From Spirodela intermedia (lineage: Eukaryota > Streptophyta > Magnoliopsida > Alismatales > Araceae): a stretch of 64,000 bases of DNA. The translations under genes and the position numbers were made by a program. The stretch is taken from positions 282,001-346,000 of the forward strand of contig LR746280.1 of the NCBI GenBank assembly GCA_902729315.2, given 5' to 3'. Positions 45,590 to 56,782 of the stretch are shown here, piece after piece (position 1 is the stretch's first letter; each line of letters begins with the position of its first letter). Under the pieces are notes generated by a model, which was not told the DNA's origin, did not search any database, and worked only from the letters and a program-made list of their open reading frames with translations.

Positions 45590-48500
45590 ATGGCCGGTGA
45601 GGAGGAACTCAAGCCGTCGGCAACGGCGGCGGTTTCAGGTAGTCGGAGACATGGGAGCTCGGGGTGGAGGAATAACAGCATGAGCAGGGTCTTCTCCCAT
45701 TCCTCCCGGTCGATGGAGGACGAGGAGGCGCTCAAGTGGGCCGCCATTGAGAAGCTCCCCACCTTCAGCCGGGTCCGGCGAGGAATCCTCTCCGTGGAGG
45801 GAGGGAAGCCCAAGGAGGTGGATATCCAGAGCCTGGGGGCGGAGGAGAGGAGGCTTCTCCTGAAGAAGCTGAGCAACCTCGCAGAGGACAACGAGAGGTT
45901 CCTCTGGAAGCTCAAGAACCGCATGGACCGGTGAGATCGCCCGCTCGCTCTTCTTCCCTCCTCTCTCTCGCTCTCTCTCTGTGAAAATTTGAAGATTTCG
46001 ATCTTTATTTTGTTTCGATTCTCGATTAATCCGTGTTCTTGGTGGATCTAGCGTCGGGATCGAGAGCCCGACGATCGAAGTCCGCTACGAGAATCTAAGC
46101 GTCGGAACGGAAACCCACGTCGGAGGCAGCGGAGTTCCAACGACGATAAATTTCTTTACTAATAAGATAGAGGCGAGACCATCATCATCTTGTCATCATT
46201 CTTACTCGAACTACGGAGATTTTAAATCGCTGACCTACCCGTGTTCTTCCTCCAAGACTCTTCCTCTGAAGCGTTGACCTTCTCCTTTGCTTCCCGTGTT
46301 TCTAATTATGCAAAACGAAAACAGGGCATTCTGAACTTCCTCAAGATTGTGCCCAGCAGAAAAAGGCCGATGACCATTCTCCATGATCTCAGCGGGATCA
46401 TCAAGCCATCCAGGTAAGCCCGACAACTCGAAATATTCCACATAACGAAGTTGACCCAGTACGGAAATCCTGACACCCTCCCCTCTCCCTGTCCCCCGTC
46501 GTCTGATTTCCAGACTGACCCTGCTCCTTGGTCCTCCTGGCTCCGGGAAGACAACCTTTCTGCTTGCATTGGCCGGGAAGCTGGACTCAAAACTGAAGGT
46601 CAGCTACAAATTCTGGTCTCGTCATTGATAGGTTCTCTCTAAAAGTCGAGGATTAGGATCCTAAGAATAGTGAGAAACCTGAACCGGTGAACAGGTCGGC
46701 GGAGCAGTCACGTACAATGGCCATGGATTGGACGAGTTCATTCCCCAGAGGACCTCCGCTTACATAGGCCAGAACGATGTTCACATCAGAGAAATGACCG
46801 TGAGGGAGACTCTCCAGTTCTCAGCCAGGTGCCAAGGATCCGGGACTCGCTACGGTGAGCTCTTCTTCTACTCTCTCTCTCTCTCTCTCTCTGCTCACTG
46901 ACTGAATCACTGTATCTGTGATTAATGCCAGAGATGCTGATGGAGCTGGCGAGGAGGGAGAAGGAAGAGAACATCAAGCCAGACCCTGATATCGACCTCT
47001 ATATGAAGGTAGGCGCTCGGATTTGCTGCCGTTGGCTTGCCGTCAGGATGTCGGTACTTATTCTGCGAGATTACGCAGGCCTCGGCGCTGAAAGGGCAGG
47101 AGGAGGTGGTCACAGACTACATCTTGAAGGTTCGATTCTTCTCCATGAACTGGTTGTCCCATATTTATTGTTACAATTTATGACGGCGGGTCAGATCGGG
47201 CCCACTGTTTAGGGAGATGTCGACCACAATCAGAACCCCGGCATGGATAAGGTCCCCCGGGGCCCTCCTCGTCCACCTTTCCGGAGGAGTGAGAGAGTAG
47301 AGAGGGAAAGAAATGGGCGGCTGCACTAGTTGGGAGATTTTATCTGGGCCCCGGGACCTCCCGTGGATTCTCAGTGGGGAATTATGTGACTTAATTTACA
47401 GGGAGTGAAGATGTTGATTCATTCCGATTTTAGATTCAGTGATTCATTCTGTCTGTTCCTCTTCTTTGGCAGGTTCTAGGGTTGGAGATGTGCGCCGACA
47501 CCTTGGTCGGCGATCAGATGGTGAGGGGGATCTCCGGAGGAGAGAAGAAACGTGTGACCACAGGTGGAGCCGCATTCTGATTAATATAACTCTCTCTCTC
47601 TCTCTCTCTCTCTCCCTCTCTCACAGAACGGTAGATGGCTGAAGTTGGATTTTTCCAACAGGTGAAATGATTGTCGGACCCGCCAAAGCTCTGTTCATGG
47701 ACGAGATTTCCACAGGGCTGGACAGCTCGACGACATTCCAGATAGTCAACTCCCTCCGGCAGTCGGTCCACATCCTCAACACCACGGCGCTGATTGCTCT
47801 ACTCCAGCCCGCGCCGGAAACCTTCGCCCTCTTCGACGACATCGTCCTCCTTTCCGAGGGCCAGATCGTCTACCAGGGCCCTCGGGATAACGTCGTCGAG
47901 TTCTTCGAATCCATGGGCTTCAAATGCCCCGACAGGAAAGGAGTCGCTGACTTTCTCCAAGAGGTGCACATCTAGAGGGTCAAACCCCTCCTCTCTCTCT
48001 CTCTACACAGACACACAAAGACACAGACATTACGGTCTCTGTCTGAATGTTTGGACAGGTGACGTCGAGGAAAGACCAGGAGCAGTACTGGGCGCGGCTA
48101 GACGAGCCCTACCAATTTGTCTCCGTGAAAGACTTCTCGGAGGCGTTTCAGACCTTCCACGTCGGCCGCAGGCTGAGGGAGCAACTGCGGACGCCGTTCG
48201 ACAGAGACAAGAGCCACCCTTCTGCGCTGTCTACCTCGATCTATGGCGTCAGTAAGATGGAGCTGCTGAAGGCCTGCATTTCCAGGGAGCTCCTCCTGAT
48301 GCGTCGGAACTCATTCGTCTACATCTTCAAGCTCATCCAGGTGATGGGACGACTTCACAATACTCTCTCTCTCTCTCTCTCTCTCTCGCTAAAACCTGCG
48401 TATGTCTTTGATTATCCTCAGCTATTTGTGGTTGCGTTGGTAACGATGACGCTGTTCATACGGACGAGGATGAACCATGACAACGTAGAAGACGGGGTGA

Positions 48501-51500
48501 TCTATCTTGGAGCTCTGTTCATGGGGTTGATCACGCACATGTTCAACGGCTTCGCGGAGCTCGCGATGAGCATCGCGAGGCTGCCGGTCTTCTACAAGCA
48601 ACGGGACTTCCGCTTCTATCCGTCGTGGGCCTACGCCCTTCCCGCGTGGCTCCTCAAGATCCCCATCTCGCTTGTGGAATGCGCTCTCTGGACTTCACTC
48701 ACCTACTACGTCATCGGCTACGACCCAAATATTCAAAGGTCAAATCGATCCCCTTTAATCCAATCTCTTCACTCCCTCCCTCTCTCTCTCTTAATCGATC
48801 GATCTAAAGAAACCCGATTCTTTTAGCTATCGGTGGTAAAATCTCTGGTCGTCCAACTCAGAACCAATTAACGACGAATGAAGCCTGTTCTAATCAGTGT
48901 AGGATTGTTCTAATGTGTTCCACCATTGAAAACCGAGGTTCGGACCTCGTGGTAGGTGCAAATAAGTTCTTTTTTGGAGTAATCAAGGGTTCTGAAATAA
49001 TCAGACTACGCCGTTTAGAGCGGAAATATATCGTCGTAGATAATATGCCGAGATTTCTTATCAAGACATGTTCTTCGCTCCGCAGGATGTTCAGACACTA
49101 TCTACTGCTGGTGTTGCTAAGCCAGATGGCGTTCGGCCTGTTCCGCTTCGTCGCCGCTCTGGGAAGAACCATGGTGATCGCCAGCACGTTTGGGTCTTTC
49201 GCTCAGGTCGTCCTCTTAGTTCTCGGCGGGTTCGTCATCTCCAGAGGCAAGTGATCTCCCAGAAACTATGATAAACCAAGGGAATATCATCCAAAATTTC
49301 CTCATTTTGATTTTGATCTTCGCTCTCCCCGCAGAGGATGTGAAGAAGTGGTGGATCTGGGCCTATTGGTCGTCGCCTATGATGTATGCCCAGAGCGCCA
49401 TTTCCGTGAACGAGTTCCTGGGGCACAGCTGGAATCATGTGAGCGTTTCATGAGCTCACGAAATCAAAACCAATTAATTCCTTTTCTTAGAGTTGACTTG
49501 GCTTGGACACAACCTCCATTGCTCACATGAAAATAATAATAACCCATCATTTCTCTCGGGATATTTATTGCGATGTTAAATAGGGCTGACTTTGTTCATC
49601 TTCTTCAGGTTGTCGACATCAGGGTGAGCACAGAGACTCTGGGCGTCCAGGTGCTGAAGGCGAGAGGTTTCTTCACAGGGGCCTACTGGTACTGGATTGG
49701 CGTGGGGGGTCTGCTCGGGTACATCTTCCTCCTCAACGGCCTCTTCGCGCTGGCGCTCACCTATCTTAACCGTAAGGACGAGCCCCATTATCCATCGATT
49801 TCCTGCGGTTCTTCTGGACGAATATTAATCTTTACGTGAAAATTTTGTTCAGCATTCGGGAATGGGCGAGTTCTTTCCGAGGAGACCTTGAGAGAGAAAG
49901 AGTCCAACAGAACAGGCGCTCCCTTTGAGCTGACTCCCCTCTCGAACGGTCCGCTTCTCCCTCAGTAGGTCAACTGCTCTTGAATCTTTAAAGAAGTTGG
50001 ATAAACAGTTTCCCCCGTGGACCGCAGAATCGGAGAGAGGCGCCTATGCGAAGTGCAAGAAGGGCATGATCCTGCCCTTCGCTCCCTACTCCATCGTTTT
50101 CGAGAAGATCAAGTACTCCGTGAACATGCCGGCAGTAAGTTTATAAACTCACCGACGCTAATTAAACCTTGGAGAATCTGAGAAATGCTTCGATTATGAA
50201 GGAGATGAAGGCCCAGGGGGTGACCGAGGAGAGGCTCGTCCTCCTCAATGATCTGAATGGAGCTTTCAGGCCGGGGGTCCTCACAGCCCTCATGGGTGTG
50301 AGCGGAGCCGGGAAGACGACCCTCCTGGACGTCCTGGCTGGGAGAAAGACCGGGGGGTACGTAGAAGGGAGCATCAGAATCTCTGGGTTCCCAAAGAAGC
50401 AGGAGACCTTCGCTCGAATATCTGGCTACTGTGAGCAGAACGATATCCACTCGCCTCATGTTACCGTCTACGAGTCCCTCCTTTACTCGGCATGGCTGAG
50501 GCTGGCGCCTGAGGTTGACTCGACGACGAGAAAGGTCAGTTGCCTTCTTAGAAGAACATCGCTGGTGTTTGATTTTCTTTTAGGCCTATTCCGCTGATTG
50601 GACCGTGCGATTCAGACAGTTCTTCTCCGTTTTAATACTCTTCCTTCTTCTTTCGACGAGTCAACTAATTCACGATCAATGATATAATTTATTTGAGACG
50701 TAAAGTCGACTGATGTGTCTTCTTTGTTTATTCCCAACTGGTTTGGTTTAAATCGTTCAATTATTTCATAATCAGGAGTGCAGTCTCGGCATACGTCACG
50801 AGCATCAAACACATCGGTCCTGAATTTTCCCTATTTAGCACTCATCGGTTTTGACTAAACGTGGTAAATCGGCCTCTGCTCTATTTATTCATCGATCAGC
50901 TTTGCACTAACGTTGACCCAATCATATCATAGTCAGAAGGATCACGTAGACGGGCCAATTATCTTTGAGTCAAATGACCCGGTTGTCTCGTGATCAAGGG
51001 TATGATGTTCGCAGTTTGTGATGATATCGAGTTACTCAATGGTTGTATAGAGGTTCATCGAGGAGGTGATGGAGCTCGTGGAGTTGACCTTCCTCAAGGG
51101 GGCGATCGTCGGCCTGCCGGGGGTCACCGGGCTGTCTACGGAGCAGCGGAAGAGGTTGACCATCGCCGTCGAGCTCGTCGCCAACCCCTCCATCATCTTC
51201 ATGGACGAGCCCACCTCCGGTCTCGACGCAAGGGCGGCCGCCATCGTGATGAGGACGGTGAGGAACACGGTGGACACCGGAAGAACCGTCGTCTGCACGA
51301 TTCATCAGCCCGGGATCGACATATTTGAGTCCTTCGATGAGGTCAGCATCGATCGGACGGACCATATTTAATGTTTTCTGTCTTTGTTGTTGTTCTTTGC
51401 GCGGAATTAAGCTTTTAATTCCCGGGTTAATCGCTCTCCTCTTCTCTCTGATGAACTGCAGCTGTTCCTCATGAAGAGAGGGGGAGAGGAGATATACGTG

Positions 51501-52120
51501 GGCCCGGTCGGCCACTATTCCAGCCAGCTTGTAAGCTATTTCGAGGTGAGAAGATAAGAACTTCTTATGAGCGATGATGATGAGGCTGGGAGGAAGGAGA
51601 TGATTCTCATGATTAATTTAACGTCGACCAACTGGCTTTGCCCTTCTCGCAGGGGATCAACGGGGTAAAGAAGATAGAGCAGGGCTACAATCCCTCCACG
51701 TGGATGCTGGAGATCACCGCCAAGGAGAAGGAGGAGAGCCTGGGTATCGACTTCACCGAGATCTACAAGAAGTCCGAGTTATTCAGGTAAATTCGCAGAT
51801 TCCTCGCTTTCTGAATGTCGGCGCTGAGCCCGTTGACTAGAACTGGGCGTTTTTTTGCCGAATTTGGGTGGTTATTGCAGGAGGAACGTGGACTTGATCA
51901 GGGAGCTGAGCAAGCCGGCGCCGGGCTCCGAAGATCTGTATTTCCCCACACAGCATTCTCAGCCCTTCTTGACGCAGTGCATGGCCTGCCTGTGGAAGCA
52001 GCACAAGTCCTACTGGCGAAACCCGTCCTACACCGCCATTAGGATCTTCTTCACCACCATCTCGGCTTTTCTTTTTGGGACGATCTTCTGGCGGCTGGGC
52101 CGAAGAAGGTACCCATAATT

Positions 52121-52159
<39 letters not shown>

Positions 52160-53054
52160 GCCACGTCCTTCAGTATCGTCATCATTTTCTTCTTCCTTCT
52201 TCTCAGGTCAACGCGCCAGGATCTGTTCAACGCCGTGGGGGCGCTCTACGCTTCAGTCATGTTCATCGGAATACAGAATGCGCAGATGGTGCAGCCGGTG
52301 GTCGACGTCGAACGAACAGTCTTCTACAGAGAGAAAGCCGCCGGAATGTACTCCGCGCTGCCATACGCTTTCGGACAGGTGACCATCTCATTCGTCGGTT
52401 AACGTTCCCTCTTCTCCTCCTCCAACTGACACAGAACCCCCCCCAACCACGTCATGCCCAGGTGGTCGTCGAGATCCCGTACATCTTCGTCCAGACACTG
52501 ATATGCGGGTTTGTAATCTACGGCATGATCAACTTCCACTGGACGGCAGCCAAGTTCTTCTGGTTCATCTTCTTCTTCTTCACCACCCTCCTGTACTTCA
52601 CACTCTACGGGATGATGGCGGTGGGCTTGACCCCCAACAGCAACATCTCCGCCGTCGTCTCCACCGCCTTCTACAACCTGTTTAATGCCTTCAGCGGGTT
52701 CGTCATTCCCCGCAGGGTGAGACCCCGAACCGTCACCTCTCTCCAGACCCTGATAAGAATACAAAGGAACTGAACATCTCTCGGTTGTCACAGAGGATCC
52801 CCATCTGGTGGCGATGGTACTACTGGGTGTGCCCAGTCGCCTGGAGCGTCTACGGCCTGGTGATCTCGCAGTTCGGCGATTACGAGGACCGCATGGAGGA
52901 CACCGGCGAGACAGTGCAGGAGTTCCTGAACAGGTATTTCGGCTACAGGCAGGATTTTGTGGGGGCCGCCGCCGCCGCAACGGTCGGGTTCGACGTCGTC
53001 TTCGCCTTCGTCTTCGCCTTCTGCATCAAAATGTTCAACTTCCAGAAGAGATGA
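45590..53054 (+). CDS. Full-size PDR-type ABC transporter, ABCG subfamily
   Basis: Plasma-membrane pump of the pleiotropic drug resistance group, layout NBD-TMD-NBD-TMD, ~1,436 aa over 24 coding exons. Exons: 45590-45930, 46052-46172, 46325-46413, 46514-46598, 46695-46854, 46932-47008, 47079-47129, 47473-47563, 47662-47963, 48059-48340, 48422-48738, 49086-49246, 49335-49438, 49609-49771, 49853-49964, ~50038-50134, 50202-50534, 51051-51341, 51462-51545, 51653-51786, 51881-52108, 52207-52378, 52462-52716, 52794-53054. NBD1: Walker [10 protein letters not shown], signature [16 protein letters not shown], Walker [16 protein letters not shown]2: GVSGAGKTT, the PDR-typical [33 protein letters not shown] motifs RPVFYKQRD-like ([19 protein letters not shown]) and [20 protein letters not shown] are intact. 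Two introns need GC donors, and the 49964/50038 junction is ambiguous. Substrate unknown. Confidence 0.94.
52120..52160. repeat. (AG)n inside an ABCG intron
   Basis: Near-perfect AG tract of ~40 nt just after the donor at 52109. It is purine on the sense strand, unlike the other intronic tracts of this gene, which are CT. Confidence 0.9.
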
Positions 53055-53341
53055 AAATCTCCCCACCGTGTGATCATATGGTGGTGTAGAAACTTTCCGT
53101 CATCAGCAGAGACAGATAGGGAGACAGACGGGGATTATTGGGAATCATGTGCAGAATGAAACAACTGGACCCACGCGACCTTCCGCCGCCCGGATTAGAA
53201 CACAAATGTCAACAGATTGATCTCCCCGTAAAAGAATCATAATAATAACAACCACGAGCGACCCTTTTCTGTTCACCTCCCCGGGCGATCATCAGCTGGA
53301 GTTAGGCGGAAAACGAAGAGCTTCCTATCCTCCATCTCCCC
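53055..53341. other. Shared 3' region of two convergent genes
   Basis: 287 nt between the ABCG and receptor-kinase stop codons must hold both 3' ends, so the transcripts probably overlap or nearly touch. An AATAATAA-rich patch near 53,240 could serve ABCG polyadenylation. Confidence 0.45.
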
Positions 53342-55519
53342 TCACGGGGTGGCGGCGGCGGGAGGGGTGGGGCCGCCGGAGGAGCTCCCTTTTGAGCGGA
53401 CGACGTCCTGCAGCATCCCGACCACCTCCTCCATCGCCGGCCGCGCATCCGGCACGATGGCGACGCAGGCCAGGGCAATCTGAAGCACCTGCACCATCTC
53501 CTCCTCGGTGTTGCCGTATCTCACCAGCTCCGCGTCGAAGACCTCTCCCGTCCACTCCTCCCGCACCATCGACTGCACCCACCGCGGGAGATCGGTGGCC
53601 TCCTCCCCCGCCGGCACATTGCTGGGGGCCTTGCCGGTGAGCAGCTCCAGCAGGATCACGCCGAAGCTATAGACGTCGGACTTGAAGGTGGGCTTCCACG
53701 TTTCCACCACTTCCGGCGCGCGGTAGCCGGCGAAGCGGCTCGGCGGGGCGGAGAAGCCGAGCAGAGAGGAGAGTCCGAAGTCGGAGACGGCGGCTACGAG
53801 CGGGTCGGGGAGGAGGAGCACGTTGGAGGCCTTGACGTTGCCGTGGACGAGCTTGACGGCGCTGTGGAGGTGCGCGAGGCCCTGCCCGGCGGCTAAGGCG
53901 ATTCGCAGCCGGTTGTCCCAGTCCAGCGGGGACCCTCTGCTTCCTGCGGGAAAAAAAAAAGAATTTTTCGTCAAACAGGAAGACAGCTTGGCGTGGGTCC
54001 CACAGCGGCTCATCAGAAACGACGTCTTCCTAGTCAAGTCGGTGCTGACCCATCTGGGCCCCACTCACACAACGACCCATCGAGGGCGGCGGGAGACTAA
54101 TTACTTAATAGAAAGAAAATGAAAAGAATTAATGTGATGTGACCTGGAGAGAGAGAGAGAGAAGTCACCGTGGAGGAGGGAAGAGAGGCTGCCGGCAGGG
54201 AGGTAGTCGGAGAGGAGGAGCTTCTCGTCCTTCGAGAAGTAGAAGGCGCGGAAGGGGACGACGTGGTCGTGGTTGATCCGGCCGAGGGCCTCCATGTGGG
54301 CCTCGAAGTCCCTCTTCGGCGCCGCCACCTCCCGGAGGCGCTTCACCACCACCGTCGTCCCGTCCTCCAGCACGGCCTTGTACGACGTCCCCGCGCTGCC
54401 TTTCCCCAGCACCTCAGCCGACGCTCTCAGCAGGTCCTCCAGGTCGAAGCTGTAGATCCCCTTCTCCAGCACGACCAGCTTGTTCGGCTCCTCCCCCGCA
54501 GGTCGCCCCCCCGCCTCCTCCTCCTTCGACGAGGAAGCCCCCCTCTCCCCCACCGCCGCCGCGGAGCTCGCCGGCGCCACCCCGGTGGTTTTCACTGTTT
54601 TGGCGGCGCTCTGGTGGCGCCTCCGCCGGAAGACCCTGAGGACCAGGAGGAGGAGGAGCAGTAGCATCAGCAGCAGAAGGCTGCCGCACACGACGGCGAT
54701 GGCGATTATTGCCGCCTTCGAGATCTCCTTCTTCTTCTTCGGCCTGCTCTCCCCCCCTTCCCCCGTCGCCTGTGGCGCAGGAGCAGGAGCAGGAGCAGGA
54801 GAAGTAGGGCTGCAGGGTGGGAGCGGGCGGCCGCAGAGGCCGAGGTTGCCCGCGAAGGAGGACGGGGGGAACCTCCCCAGGGCCGCGGGGATGGACCCAT
54901 TGAGCTTGTTGTTCGACACGTTGAACCCCGTCAGCCCGGGTAGGTCGATGGACGGAAGTTCGCCGGAGAAGCTGTTGCCTTGCAGAAACAGCCCCGTGAG
55001 GTTCCTGAGCTCGTTCAGGAAGGATGGTATCTCGCCGGTGAGGTTGTTCCCCGACAGATCCAGGCGGACGAGGCCGGCGAGCCTGGCCATCCCTGCGGGG
55101 AGCTCGCCGGAGAAGACGTTCCCCTGGACGTACAGCGCGCGGAGGGCGGTGAGGTTGCCGAAATCCGCCGGAATCGGTCCGGAGAGGCGATTAGCTCGCA
55201 GGGAGATCACTCGAAGGCCAGAAATCTGAGAGATGGTGTTGGGGGGGATGCGGCCGATGAGCCCCGTGCCGGGGAGCCGCAGGCCAGTGACCTGGGTGCG
55301 GTTGACGTTGCAGGAGATCCCCCGCCAGTCGCAGGCGGAGGACGACGAGTTCCATTGGATCCTGCTCTCGTGCGGCGTCTGGTTCAGGAAGGCCAGCAGT
55401 GCAGCCTTATCCCGCGTCGGCTCGGAGACGGCGCCGCTGGCGAAGTAGCACAGGATCAAGGCGAGAGAAAGCGCGCAGCGGGCCGCCGCCATTGGTGCTT
55501 CCCCGGCGGGAAATCCCAC
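53342..55519 (-). CDS. LRR receptor-like kinase, probably catalytically inactive
   Basis: Single-pass plasma-membrane receptor of the LRR-III type ('probable inactive receptor kinase', At2g26730-like). Two exons, 55519-54169 and 53943-53342, give 650 aa; ATG 55492 ([17 protein letters not shown]) is an equally likely start. Signal peptide, LRR N-cap ([26 protein letters not shown]), about five LRRs ([32 protein letters not shown]), a Pro/Ala stretch, then the membrane helix [20 protein letters not shown] with a basic stop-transfer. The kinase has [28 protein letters not shown] with the Lys, and DFGLSS. The HRD motif is [10 protein letters not shown], lacking the catalytic Asp, so phosphotransfer is unlikely, as is normal for this clade. 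Convergent with ABCG, 287 nt between stop codons. Confidence 0.94.
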
Positions 55520-56782
55520 AGATGAGGAGCTAGAGAACGGGTACTGGGCATCTAATATCGAGCGAGCGGAGCAATGACAGTGGCGGTTCCCTCAGGCCGT
55601 CCCACCGGAGGAACTCTGCCATTGACGAAGCTGGAGGGGGGGGGGGACGTTATTCTGAGCGGGATAGAAATATAAACCGAACGGGATCCGTCTCGTTCGA
55701 AACTGGGGCAATAACGGCGGTGGGGGCCGATCGTATCCGACGGACGGGATCTAAGATCAGCCCCCCCTGTCTCTCACCGACGGCTCTGATGTGAGGTTCG
55801 TGCTTCGTCGAATGGCCCCACCCCTCCCGTCTGGTGTGACGGAACGGAATTAAAGGGTGGGTCCACCACACTTACTGATCCACGCGATCGTGATGGGCGA
55901 ACAGTCCCTCCTAGCCGTCCGATCAAAGGATACTGCCGGCATCTACGCCGGGCTGGCTGGCTCAGACGGACCCACTGCCCCAGGGCCACGGACCACCCAC
56001 GGACCACCCGCGACTCAGTCATCCCTCGCGTCAGTGACAGTAAAATCCTTCTCTCTCTCTCCTCTCTTCTCTCTTCTCTCTTCCCTCCCTCTCTCCTCTC
56101 TCTCTCTTCCCTCTCTCTCTCTTCTCCCTCTCTCTCACTCTCAGGCTCTCTGTACCCTTTCACGTGACTAAAAAGATAAATTAAGAAGGCCTGGATTGGG
56201 CTCAGAAATATGAGAGTTTCAGAAAACATAAAATAAAAATAAAAACTATGTTTCTGAGATTTCTGGTCCGTCCATTCGTCGATTCCCCGCAGATCCTGAT
56301 TCCTGGGAATCGGGAGGCGACGTCCGAACCGGACACCGGCACCAGAGCGAAGAAAGCGATTCGGAGGCTCCGTGGACGTTTGGCGGCGATTTCCTGTAGG
56401 CACGTGCTGTCTGCGTGAGGGGCAGTCACGAGACGCAGTCCCTCCTCTGACAACTGAAACGGGCTGAGCTTTCGAATCTAGAGCCCGACCCGAAGCCCAT
56501 TTTCTTCCTGAACTAAGTTAGGGAGCAGTAGCCGGTACCCGGGCTTTTTCTTTTTTCTACGGGCCAGGCCCGATCATGAAGTCATCCCAGCTCGGTCATC
56601 GGAATCCACGCCGGTACCCAGAAATCTCCACCACTCGCTACTCCCTTGAGGTTGCAGTCAGTAGCGTCTTCTCGCTGTCTGGGGAAGCTCTACAGTCTAT
56701 CCCTCTCAGTGGGCGGCGGGTGCTGCTAAGACGCCCATCCCTCGCTCATCTTCTTCGTCCGTTGGCTTCTGGGTCGTCGCCC
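55520..56782. other. Divergent promoter region of the receptor kinase and BASS1 genes
   Basis: GC-rich upstream of the kinase, with a G run at about 55636-55646. A ~95-nt CTCTT-type pyrimidine tract lies at 56049-56145, pyrimidine on the BASS1 strand. No coding exon is supported, although an in-frame ATG at 56576 could extend BASS1 by 69 residues. Confidence 0.55.
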
